The notes below the pieces were generated by a model. The model saw only the letters and a list, made by a program, of their open reading frames with translations, had not been told where the DNA came from and did not search any database. The position numbers and the translations under genes are program-made. Shown here piece by piece: positions 1 through 7,714 of a stretch of 44,935 nt of DNA. Source of the stretch: Spirochaetales bacterium (GTDB lineage Bacteria; Spirochaetota; Spirochaetia; DAHUYW01); NCBI GenBank assembly GCA_027306915.1, contig DAHUYW010000035.1, positions 1-44,935 on the forward strand, in the 5' to 3' direction. How positions within the stretch are numbered: position 1 is the first letter of the stretch; each line of letters opens with the position of its first letter.

Positions 1-268
1 CTTGCTTCCTACATTCCGGAGAAGTTTCATCTCCTCCCAGCTCCCTCAGACTGACAAAGTCGATCCTGGGCGGAATACAACGTCCATGATCAGGTCCGTT
101 GGATATGCGGTTACCCTTGATGTGGTGGTCAAGCCTTCGGCGCGCCTGAGTTCTCGCGAATTCACAAAATGCTTTGACGCGATGTTGCATCGGAGAGCGC
201 CGTTGGCGAACGAGTCGTGAGTATGGCCGCAAAATCCGGGAACTCTCTGGTTACGAAGGAGCATTTGG
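1..268. other. No recognisable gene at the left edge
   Basis: Short open frames exist on both strands, but none has a recognisable domain, a good ribosome-binding site or a plausible composition. The only functional signal seen is AAGGAG near position 259, which serves the broken transporter gene that follows. Confidence 0.4.
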
Positions 269-695
269 ATGAGTAAGGAAGCAGCAAACAGCCTTGTGCG
301 TCATTGTTCGCCCGCGTGGTATGCCTCCGTCACGGGGACCGGAGGACTCGCGAACGTTCCGTATCTCTTCAGCGCACAGGTCGCCTTCCTGCGGCCCGTT
401 GCCATCACGCTTGGGTGGTTGAACGTCGCGCTCTCTTCTTGGTCTTCCTCGGGCCGTGAGTCACGCGGTGGTTTCTCCACGTGGACAAGCTTACCGAAGA
501 CCTGAAGCACCCGAGGATGTTGAGCTTCTTCGTCACAATACCGGTCGGCGCACTTATTCCGGATACAAATTTCTTCCTGATGAGTAGAACTATCTTTCTC
601 TGACCTTCATTGCGAGGTTAAAGGTTGTGCTCTGGATATTCGCCACCGTCCTGATGCTCATTTCCGGGGTCGTGGTCATCTACGCCTTGCGGTGA
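269..695 (+). pseudogene. Remnant of a TDT (TehA/SLAC1-like) transporter, N-terminal part
   Basis: Three consecutive frames read as one protein. From the ATG at 269 (AAGGAG 7 nt upstream) the text includes HCSPAWYASVTGTGGLAN and FLRPVAITLGWLNVAL, typical of the first helices of tellurite-resistance/dicarboxylate (SLAC1-fold) transporters. The homology then moves to another frame at about 433 (LFLVFLGP, stop, VTRWFLHVDKLTEDLKHP, VTIPVGALI), with TGA at 457-459 where the family usually has Trp. It moves to a third frame at about 597 (LKVVLWIFATVLMLISG) and ends at the TGA at 693-695. Only about 140 of roughly 320 residues remain. The damage comprises two frameshifts, one nonsense codon and loss of the C-terminal half. 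The family assignment is by eye; the broken state is directly visible. Confidence 0.7.
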
Positions 696-748
696 AAAAA
701 GCGAGTTGAATAGACATGCACGAAACAGGCAGGTCCGAGAGGGCGCAC

Positions 749-1003
749 ATGAAGAACACCGGCCGAGAAGTCATCTCCAATCTCTCCAGCGAATGGCACA
801 AGCTTAAGCACGGCAATCCAATCCCGTCGTTCTACGCCCAGACCGGCGCGGAGACGGTTATGGTTCGGGGAAGCTCCCAGGTGCACGGCGGTCTCGTAGT
901 TACTGACTATGAGATCGTCGTGAGCGACCAAGGCGAGGTGGTCGGACACTACACTGTCCACGCCGAGGAGAGCGTCAAGCACATCGAGGCGAGCCAAGAG
1001 TAG
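749..1003 (+). CDS. Small hypothetical protein (84 aa)
   Basis: I do not recognise this family. The start at 749 is preferred over the in-frame ATG at 716 because GAGAGG sits 6 nt upstream. The protein is soluble, without Cys, signal peptide or membrane segment. The middle (QTGAETVMVRGSSQVHGG) and the end (VVGHYTVHAEESVKHIEA) have alternating polar/hydrophobic spacing that suggests beta strands. It lies between a dead transporter and a transposase scrap, so it could be an accessory passenger gene. The reverse strand carries a longer open frame over the same bases, but only its first ~44 codons look like a protein family. Moderate confidence that it is expressed; no function inferred. Confidence 0.45.
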   Translation: MKNTGREVISNLSSEWHKLKHGNPIPSFYAQTGAETVMVRGSSQVHGGLVVTDYEIVVSDQGEVVGHYTVHAEESVKHIEASQE

Positions 1004-1006
1004 CCA

Positions 1007-1138
1007 CCCACCGCCGAATAGAGACTCTTCCAGATACCGGATCCGGCCCCTGCAATCGGCTAATTCTTTCCTCAGCTCCTCTTCCCGCTGCCGCGCTCGC
1101 TGGTGCTGCCGCTGGAAGTAAGCGACTGAAACTCGCAA
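1007..1138 (-). pseudogene. IS66-like transposase N-terminal fragment
   Basis: On the minus strand about 44 residues read YFQRQHQRARQREEELRKEL followed by IRYLEESLFG. This is the charged coiled-coil plus LF(G) segment typical of the N-terminus of IS66/ISNCY-type transposases (usually followed by GRKSE). After LFG the similarity stops and the open frame merely runs antisense to the small gene at 749-1003. No terminal inverted repeats or target duplications were found nearby, and the catalytic part is absent. The rest of the 1004-1373 gap contains no other gene, only the MerR-type promoter. The assignment rests on a short motif. Confidence 0.45.
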
Positions 1139-1320
1139 AGACGCTGTCGCTTTGTATGGATCTGCCAGCCGTTTTGATAACCGTATTTCTTCATCTGCCG
1201 GATCAGGCTACAACCCTTTCAGCGACGTGTCGATCGCCGCGTTCAGCGAGCGTTTACCGATGTGGGGTCGATGTTCCCTCCAAATTGCGGAAAATGTGCG
1301 CCACGTCGAAAAGAAAACGC

Positions 1321-1352
1321 TTGACCCTGGAACCCATTCCAAGGTGTATCCT
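1321..1352 (+). promoter_or_regulatory. MerR-type promoter with over-long spacer and dyad operator
   Basis: -35 TTGACC (1321-1326) and -10 TATCCT (1347-1352) are separated by 20 bp. The spacer holds an imperfect dyad, CCCTGGAA-CCCA-TTCCAAGG. A 19-20 bp spacer filled by a dyad is the hallmark of MerR-activated promoters such as the one driven by ZntR. It lies 21 nt before the merR-like start and would drive that gene and the overlapping methyltransferase gene. Confidence 0.75.
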
Positions 1353-1373
1353 CCATGCTAGGGAGAGGAGACG

Positions 1374-1862
1374 ATGAAGGAAACATCCCTTGGGCCCGCT
1401 CAGCTCGCGCGACTTGCTGGCGTGAGCACAGCCACGCTCCGGCATTACGAGCGGGAGGGGTTGCTTGCCGCAAGCCGCCGATCCAACGGCTACCGTGAGT
1501 ATCTCAGCGAGGCGCTTGGGCGGGTGCGGCTCGTTCAACACGCGCTGAGCGCGGGTTTCACCATTGAAGAGCTCGCCCGAATCTTGAAAGAGCGCGACCA
1601 GGGAGGGACTCCCTGTCACGAGGTGCGTTCGCTCGCGGCGTCGAAGCTTGTGCAGGTGGAGCGCGAAATCGAAGGACTAACGGCGTTGCGGGACGAAATG
1701 CGAGCGCTCCTTTCGGACTGGGACGCTCGCCTCGCCCGAACATCCGAGGGCAAGCGAGCGCGCTTGCTCGAAAGCTGGACGGAGAAGCCGACCGCGCGCG
1801 GCGAGGCTGCTGCGCACGGAGAGCGGTATGGACTTCAGGGGCGAAGAAGGAGAGCGACATGA
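1374..1862 (+). CDS. MerR-family transcriptional regulator
   Basis: A 162-residue regulator, probably of a metal or thiol-reactive signal. The N-terminal winged helix is clear (LARLAGVSTATLRHYEREGL, then YREY), followed by the dimerisation helix (VEREIEGLTALRDEMRALL). A single Cys near residue 80 (GGTPCHEVRSLAASKL) matches the first metal-ligand position of ZntR/CadR-type proteins. The C-terminal Cys pair of typical Zn/Cd/Pb sensors is missing, so the inducer cannot be named. The GGAGAGGAG ribosome-binding site fixes the start. The stop overlaps the next gene (ATGA), implying translational coupling. It is likely autoregulated through the dyad promoter just upstream. The C-terminal ~25 residues are basic and low complexity. 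Confidence 0.85.
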   Translation: MKETSLGPAQLARLAGVSTATLRHYEREGLLAASRRSNGYREYLSEALGRVRLVQHALSAGFTIEELARILKERDQGGTPCHEVRSLAASKLVQVEREIEGLTALRDEMRALLSDWDARLARTSEGKRARLLESWTEKPTARGEAAAHGERYGLQGRRRRAT

Positions 1863-3079
1863 GCACAACGAAGAAGGAAGGCCGGGGAGGTGGAGGCAGC
1901 TGGGCGGTGGGCGGACTTTCCCTCATCTACTTTGTGGCCGCTTTTGAAATCGTCATCATGATCAGCCCCTTCGCCTTCTTCTTCTACTCGGTGTTCAACC
2001 CAATCCTGTTGGGGCTGAACCGGTTCACGGCGACCCGGTGGCTCACGGCCTTCTTCCTTCCGCACATGATTGTTCCGAATACCCCCCTCCTCCTTACGAT
2101 CCGGGTCTTGGGATCGATCCTGTTCGGCGTTGGAGCGCTGCTCTTCCTCGCGTGCGCGGCCCAGGTCTACCTGGGCAAGCTCCTTAAGTGGGGAGTAGCG
2201 GAGCGCGGTGCATACGCGGTCGTCCGCCATCCGCAATACACCGGCCTCATCATGGCGGGTCTTGGACTCACGATCCTCTGGCCCCGCTTCCTCACGCTGA
2301 TGCTGCTTGCGGTGATGATCTTCCTCTATTACCTCCTTGCCAGGGACGAGGAGCGCCGCTTGCTCGGCCGTTTCGGCGAGACCTATCGGGAATACCGTGC
2401 GCGAACCGGGATGTTCGTACCGCTCGCCGGCCGGACAGAGGGTGACTTCAAGCGCCTTCGCCTTCTGCCTTCCGTGCTCCTGCCCGTCGCTCTGTTGGCC
2501 GGGGCTGCAGGGCTCGGCTTTGGGTTACGTGCCTACACGGTGAGCCGGCTTCCGCTGACGACCGTCGACGGGATCGACGTCTTGAGCGTCCAGCCGGCCG
2601 ACGCTTCGCTTGTGCAGCCACTCCTTCAGGCGCTGAGGCGAGACCCGGCCGCTGACGCAATGCTGCAATCTCTCGCGCCTTCCGCTGACAGCCGGATTCT
2701 CGCCTACGTCGTCCCGGTCGACTACGTAATGCAGGGAATGATCGCCGACACCGGCCCCGAGTGGAAGCTTTTCCAAGACCACCAGACCCTCGCCAACATC
2801 ACCGACTACGTGCTCCATCCCGTCGGGCACCTCCAGGGAGGACATGGGGGTCATGCGGGGATGGCGATGGGAGAGGGCGCTTTGACAAGTAGGAGGATCA
2901 TCGTCCTTCGGATAGACGGGAGCAGGCCGCTCACATCGGCGCGATCGGACTTCGGCATCAACGAGCGGCGGGTGCCCGGTTTCTTCGCAGACGTCCATCT
3001 TCACAGCTGGCAGGTGAAGCAGGTCCAAAAGCTTCCTCCGGGAACCGGCTGGGGCGACGTGCCTACGCCGATGTTCTAG
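1859..3079 (+). CDS. Isoprenylcysteine/phospholipid methyltransferase-like membrane protein with His-rich tail
   Basis: A 406-residue membrane protein. Residues ~20-175 carry several hydrophobic helices and the signature of the ICMT/PEMT superfamily (YAVVRHPQYTG, then RDEERRLLGRFGETYREYRA), the SAM-binding region of integral-membrane methyltransferases. Another helix lies near 200-222. The remaining ~180 residues form a domain I do not recognise. It contains a His/Gly/Met-rich stretch (GHLQGGHGGHAGMAMGEG, about residues 323-340) that looks able to bind a soft metal. ICMT-like proteins are usually ~150-220 aa, so the C-terminal extension is unusual. It overlaps the merR-like gene by 4 nt and is presumably co-induced with it. 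Substrate unknown; metal-stress membrane remodelling or metal(loid) methylation are guesses. Confidence 0.7.
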   Translation: MSTTKKEGRGGGGSWAVGGLSLIYFVAAFEIVIMISPFAFFFYSVFNPILLGLNRFTATRWLTAFFLPHMIVPNTPLLLTIRVLGSILFGVGALLFLACAAQVYLGKLLKWGVAERGAYAVVRHPQYTGLIMAGLGLTILWPRFLTLMLLAVMIFLYYLLARDEERRLLGRFGETYREYRARTGMFVPLAGRTEGDFKRLRLLPSVLLPVALLAGAAGLGFGLRAYTVSRLPLTTVDGIDVLSVQPADASLVQPLLQALRRDPAADAMLQSLAPSADSRILAYVVPVDYVMQGMIADTGPEWKLFQDHQTLANITDYVLHPVGHLQGGHGGHAGMAMGEGALTSRRIIVLRIDGSRPLTSARSDFGINERRVPGFFADVHLHSWQVKQVQKLPPGTGWGDVPTPMF

Positions 3080-3216
3080 CGTCGCGGAGCTTCGTTCAGT
3101 CCAGTTTCGTCAAATCGCCAACATTCCATTCAAAACACTCCAGTACAGAAAGGGGCTTATGGGCGTGCGCAGATAGCGGATGCCGGGCGGGAAGGCGCGC
3201 CCGCCTCCATGGTGGT

Positions 3217-3265
3217 TTGCCTAATAAGCCAAAGAGTGCTACTATCGTATTCCAAATAGTGAATA
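3217..3265 (+). promoter_or_regulatory. Promoter and ArsR-type operator of the RND-chrA operon
   Basis: -35 TTGCCT (3217-3222), 17-bp spacer, -10 TACTAT (3240-3245). Two nucleotides later a perfect dyad TATTC-N8-GAATA occupies 3248-3265, across the expected transcription start. The same promoter/operator geometry recurs at 9036-9084 in front of the ArsR gene. A repressor bound here would block initiation. The remaining 3080-3344 spacer contains no gene. Confidence 0.8.
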
Positions 3266-3359
3266 AGGTTCATTCCCTGAGACGGCTCTGGATAGCAGGG
3301 GAAGCCGCCGCGAGGTTGGCTGGAGACGCTCTCAGACCCCGCGCGTGCAAAGAGCGGGG

Positions 3360-4580
3360 ATGGGCAGGGGGTGTGGTATCGTGAAGGGATTATCAGGCGG
3401 AGGGCGCATCCTCTTTCGACGAAGGGAATGGGACACCGGGTGGCCGGGCAGCCTTTTCCGTCTTGCTGCAAGATTCCTGGTTCTCGCGGCGCTGCTTGCG
3501 ATCAGCGTCTCCTGCTCCTCCGGCGTGAAAAAGCCACAGACCACCCAGGGGCCGGTGCCGGTAACCGTCGCGACGGTCGTTCTAGAGAACGTCCCGATTC
3601 GGGTCTCAGCCATCGGCAATGCCGAGGCCTTTGCAACCGTGACGGTCAAGCCGCAGGTGAGCGGCCAACTGACGTCAGTTCTCTTCACAGAGGGACAGGA
3701 TGTGCGCAAGGGGCAACGCCTTTTCACGATCGATCCCCGCCCCTATGAACAGGCGCTGAAGCAGTCCGAAGCCCTGTTTGCCAAGGACAACGCGCTTGCC
3801 CAGCAGGCCACAGCCGACGCGGCCCAGTACGCCTCCCTCGCGAAGCAGCAGTTTGTCTCTCAGGACCTCTCCGATCATTATCGAGCCACCGCAACCGCGC
3901 AGGCGGCGACGGCACAGGCCGACGAGGCGCTGGTGGAGAACGCGCGGCTCCAGCTCGCATACTGCGCTATCGCCTCGCCCATCGACGGTCGAGCCGGGAG
4001 CCTTCTCGTCGACGAGGGAAACGTGGTCCAGGCGAATACCACTCCGCTCGTGACCATCAACACGATCTCCCCGATCTATGTGACCTTCACCCTTCCCGAG
4101 CGCTCCCTTTCCGACGTGCGATCTGCTTTCGCGCAGGGGGAGATGAAGGTCGAGGCATTGCCTTCAGACGGGGGAAAGGAGCCAAGCGAGGGCACTCTCG
4201 TGTTCATCGATAACAGTGTCGATAGCGCAAGCGGGACCTTCCTGTTGAAGGGGCTCTTCGCGAATCGCGACGAACGGCTGTGGCCCGGCGAGTACCTCAC
4301 CGTCGTGCTCACGCTGGGCGTCCAGCGCGACGTGCCGGTCATCCCGGCGCACGCGGTTCAAGAGGGGCAGAACGGCGAGTACGTGTTCGTCGTAGGTCCC
4401 GACAGGAAGGTGGAGTCGCGGCCGGTGGTCCTTTCGCACACGGTCGGCGATGAGGCGGTCATCGCGAAGGGGTTGCAGGCGGGCGAGATCGTCGTCACCG
4501 ACGGCCAGCTCCTGCTCGCCCCCAGTGCACTCGTCGAGGTCAAGGGGACAACGGCGCAGGACCTCGGGAGCGCGAAATGA
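3360..4580 (+). CDS. RND efflux periplasmic adaptor (membrane fusion protein), lipoprotein
   Basis: Adaptor linking an inner-membrane RND pump to an outer-membrane channel. A signal peptide ends in the lipobox-like ISVSC, so the mature protein is probably lipid-anchored in the periplasm. Family landmarks are VTVKPQVSGQLTSVLFTEGQ (first lipoyl half), the alpha-hairpin rich in Ala/Gln (about residues 140-200) and IASPIDGRAGSLLVDEGNVV (second lipoyl half). The beta-barrel follows, and the C-terminus has the usual membrane-proximal domain. Length is normal for MdtA/AcrA-like proteins. The start is uncertain among GTG 3345, ATG 3360 and GTG 3381. The stop overlaps the pump start (ATGA). Transcribed from the ArsR-operator promoter at 3217. 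No TolC-like channel gene is present in the window. Confidence 0.9.
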   Translation: MGRGCGIVKGLSGGGRILFRRREWDTGWPGSLFRLAARFLVLAALLAISVSCSSGVKKPQTTQGPVPVTVATVVLENVPIRVSAIGNAEAFATVTVKPQVSGQLTSVLFTEGQDVRKGQRLFTIDPRPYEQALKQSEALFAKDNALAQQATADAAQYASLAKQQFVSQDLSDHYRATATAQAATAQADEALVENARLQLAYCAIASPIDGRAGSLLVDEGNVVQANTTPLVTINTISPIYVTFTLPERSLSDVRSAFAQGEMKVEALPSDGGKEPSEGTLVFIDNSVDSASGTFLLKGLFANRDERLWPGEYLTVVLTLGVQRDVPVIPAHAVQEGQNGEYVFVVGPDRKVESRPVVLSHTVGDEAVIAKGLQAGEIVVTDGQLLLAPSALVEVKGTTAQDLGSAK

Positions 4581-7500
4581 ACATCGCCGAGCTCTTTATC
4601 CGAAGGCCCGTCATGACCACGCTCGTCATGGCGTCGACCCTCGCGGCGGGTATCGCGGCCTTCGTCCTCCTTCCCATCAACGACATCCCCGACGTAGATT
4701 TCCCGACCATCCAGGTCTCCGCGATGCTGCCCGGCGCCTCGCCGCAGACAATGGCATCCGCGGTCGCTCTTCCGCTCGAGCAGCAGTTTGAGACCATCTC
4801 GGGTATCTCGTCGATGACCTCGACCAACACCCTGGGGACCACGACGATCGTCATTCAATTCAACCTCAACCGCAACATCGACGCGGCGGCGCAGGACGTG
4901 CAGGCTGCGATCGCGGCGGCGGGGAAGTCGCTTCCTCCCGACCTTCCGACTCCCCCAACCTACCAAAAGGTGAACCCTGCCGATACCCCGATCATCTCGC
5001 TCACCATGAACTCGGCCACCCTCCCGATCTCGGCGGTCAACGACTACGCCGACGAGATCGTGAGTCCGCGCATCTCGATGCTGAAAGGGGTCGCCCTTGT
5101 TTCGGTCTTTGGGGGACAGAAGTACGCCGTGCGCGTCCAGCTCGATCCCCTATCGCTCGCGAGCCGGCAGATGGACGTGAACGAGGTGGCGAATGCTGTT
5201 GCGCAGGCAAACGTGAATCTCCCGACCGGAACTCTCACGGGATCGCAGAGAAGCTTTACCCTCACGGCAAGCGGCCTGCTGGATGACGCCGCTGCTTTCC
5301 GGCCTCTGATCGTCGCGTACCGCGACGGGAAGCCGGTCCACCTCGACGAGCTGGGCGACGTGATCGACAGCACCCAAAACGACCAAATGGCCGCCTGGTT
5401 CGGAAACCGGGCTGGGTCGAATCGCTCCATCACCCTTGCGGTCTTTCGCGCGAACGGCGCGAACACGGTCCAGGTGGTGGACTCCATCCGGAAGCTCCTC
5501 CCGCGCCTTCGCTCCCAGATTCCGGCTTCGGTCAGCCTTCAGGTCATGTACGATCGATCCCTGTCGATCCGGTCCTCCATCCGCGAGGTCGAGCTCACGC
5601 TCCTCCTCGCCGCGGCTCTCGTGATCGCGGTGATCTTTCTCTTCCTGCACAATCTCTCCTCTACCCTTATTGCGAGCCTCGCCCTGCCCATGGTGGTCGT
5701 CGGAACCTTTGCGATCATGTACGCCTTGGGCTACACCATCGATAATCTCTCCCTCATGGCCCTGATCCTCGCGGTCGGCTTCGTGGTGGACGACGCAATC
5801 GTGATGCTCGAAAACGTCTTTCGCCACATGGAGCGAGGCGAGCCGCCGATCGCGGCCGCCCTGAACGGCTCGAGGGAGATCGGCTTCACCATTGTGTCGA
5901 TGACCCTCTCCCTCCTCGCCGTGTTTATCCCCGTGATCTTCATGGGCGGCATCCTGGGGCGGATGTTGCACGAGTTTGCGATGACGATCGCGGTGGCAAT
6001 CCTGGTGTCCGGTGCGGTATCACTCACGCTCACCCCCATGCTCGCGAGTCGCTTCCTGCGGCTGACGAAACCGGAAGGGCAGGGGAGGCTCTATAGGGCG
6101 AGCGAGCGCTTCTTCGACGGGATGAAGACTGTGTACGAGCGGAGCCTCGCCTTCGTGCTCCGCCATCGCCTGTCCACGGTCATCGCCCTCGGCGCGATCT
6201 TCGGAGCTACCGTCTTCCTGTTCATTCGGATACCGATCGACTTCCTTCCCACCGAGGACGTCGGCCAACTGCTCGCCTACACGCAGACCCAGGAGGGGAC
6301 CTCCTTCGACTCGATGGCGCGCCACCAGGGCCAAGTCGCGGAGATCATAGGAAAGGATCCGAACGTCCAGTCCTACATGTCTATGGTTGGCGCCGGACAG
6401 GCCGGGCTCACGATCGGAAGCAATCAGGGGTTTATCATGATCGTGCTCAAGGCCCGCGAGTCGCGGAAGCTCGACTCCCTCGGCGTGATCCAGGAGCTGC
6501 GCAAGAAGGTTGCACGCGTCACGGGCATCAAGGTCTTCTTCCAAAACCCCCAGTCGATTCCCATCGGCGGAAAGGTCACGAGCAGCCAATATCAGTACAC
6601 CCTCCAGGGCCCGGATGCAGCCGTGCTCTACCGCTCCTCGAGCGCGCTGCTTGCGAAGCTGAAAGGCCTGCCCCAGCTGCAGGACGTCACAAGCGACCTT
6701 TTCCTGAATCAACCGACGGTAAACCTCGCAATAGACCGCAACAGGGCCGCGGCGCTGGGAGTCAGCGTCGAGAGCATCGAGGAGTCGCTCTACACCGCCT
6801 ACGGCTCGCGCCAGGTCTCGACGATCTACACCTCCTCCGATCAGTACCAGGTGATCATGGAGCTGCTGCCTGAGTATCAGAACGATCCCGCGGCGCTCTC
6901 GATGCTCTACATCGAATCGTCGAGCGGCCATCTCGTACCCTTAAGCGCGCTCGCCCGCGTGGTTCAGACCACGGGCCCGCTTTCCATAAACCATCTAGGC
7001 CAGTCGCCCGCGGTCACTATCTCGTTCAACCTTGCCCCGGGCGTCGCCTTGGGCGATGCGCTGGCCGCGGTGAACGGCGCCGCGCGCGCAATGCTCCCCG
7101 TGGCAATCACCGGGAACTTTCAGGGCACCGCGCAGGCTTTCCAGGCGAGCTTCTCGGGGCTCCTTGACCTCCTCGCCCTTGCCATCCTCGTCATCTACGT
7201 CGTGCTGGGCATCCTCTACGAAAGCTTCATCCATCCCCTCACGATCCTCTCCGGCTTGCCGGTCGCTGGATTCGGCGCGCTCGTGACCCTGATGATTTTC
7301 GGCCGGTCCTTGAGCCTCTACGCCTTCGTCGGGATCTTCATGCTCATCGGCATCGTGAAGAAGAATGCGATCATGATGATCGATTTCGCCTTGAACGCGC
7401 AGCGCGCGGAGCACAGGAGCGCCCGGGACGCCATCTTCGAGGGCAGCCTTGTCCGATTCCGACCCATCATGATGACCACCATGGCCGCGCTGATCGGAAT

Positions 7501-7714
7501 CCTTCCCATCGCCATCGGCTTCGGCAGCGGGGCCGCCTCGCGCAGGCCCCTGGGGCTCGCCGTGGTCGGCGGACTTCTTTTCTCGCAACTCCTTACGCTC
7601 TATATCACGCCGGTGATCTACACCTACCTCGATTCTTTCCAGGCGAGGTTGGGACGGTCCGTACCCCCCCGGGGACCGGGGGAGAGCGCCGCACACATCG
7701 AGGCCGCGCCGTGA
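4577..7714 (+). CDS. RND-family efflux pump, inner-membrane permease
   Basis: A proton-driven exporter of 1045 residues, the full length of the AcrB/MdtB class. It begins with the typical MNIAELFIRRPVMTTLVMAS. The TM4 proton-relay region reads GFVVDDAIVMLENVFRHME with both Asp residues kept, and two large periplasmic porter domains sit between helices 1-2 and 7-8. The twin repeat near residue 930 (GIVKKNAIMMIDFA) is also intact. It couples to the adaptor upstream (4-nt overlap) and to chrA downstream (GTGA overlap), so all three are co-translated. The sequence resembles multidrug (HAE/MdtBC-like) pumps more than heavy-metal CzcA pumps, but the island context suggests a toxic-ion or metal-stress role; the substrate is unknown. 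Confidence 0.92.
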   Translation: MNIAELFIRRPVMTTLVMASTLAAGIAAFVLLPINDIPDVDFPTIQVSAMLPGASPQTMASAVALPLEQQFETISGISSMTSTNTLGTTTIVIQFNLNRNIDAAAQDVQAAIAAAGKSLPPDLPTPPTYQKVNPADTPIISLTMNSATLPISAVNDYADEIVSPRISMLKGVALVSVFGGQKYAVRVQLDPLSLASRQMDVNEVANAVAQANVNLPTGTLTGSQRSFTLTASGLLDDAAAFRPLIVAYRDGKPVHLDELGDVIDSTQNDQMAAWFGNRAGSNRSITLAVFRANGANTVQVVDSIRKLLPRLRSQIPASVSLQVMYDRSLSIRSSIREVELTLLLAAALVIAVIFLFLHNLSSTLIASLALPMVVVGTFAIMYALGYTIDNLSLMALILAVGFVVDDAIVMLENVFRHMERGEPPIAAALNGSREIGFTIVSMTLSLLAVFIPVIFMGGILGRMLHEFAMTIAVAILVSGAVSLTLTPMLASRFLRLTKPEGQGRLYRASERFFDGMKTVYERSLAFVLRHRLSTVIALGAIFGATVFLFIRIPIDFLPTEDVGQLLAYTQTQEGTSFDSMARHQGQVAEIIGKDPNVQSYMSMVGAGQAGLTIGSNQGFIMIVLKARESRKLDSLGVIQELRKKVARVTGIKVFFQNPQSIPIGGKVTSSQYQYTLQGPDAAVLYRSSSALLAKLKGLPQLQDVTSDLFLNQPTVNLAIDRNRAAALGVSVESIEESLYTAYGSRQVSTIYTSSDQYQVIMELLPEYQNDPAALSMLYIESSSGHLVPLSALARVVQTTGPLSINHLGQSPAVTISFNLAPGVALGDALAAVNGAARAMLPVAITGNFQGTAQAFQASFSGLLDLLALAILVIYVVLGILYESFIHPLTILSGLPVAGFGALVTLMIFGRSLSLYAFVGIFMLIGIVKKNAIMMIDFALNAQRAEHRSARDAIFEGSLVRFRPIMMTTMAALIGILPIAIGFGSGAASRRPLGLAVVGGLLFSQLLTLYITPVIYTYLDSFQARLGRSVPPRGPGESAAHIEAAP

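Noticed and set aside
680..1006. Long minus-strand open frame continuing from the transposase motif
   Set aside because: Similarity ends at LFG; the rest is the antisense of the 749-1003 gene with no family features.
5150..7696. Long minus-strand open frames across the RND gene
   Set aside because: They are shadows of GC-rich coding sequence: very rich in Asp/Arg/His, with no ribosome-binding sites and no homology.
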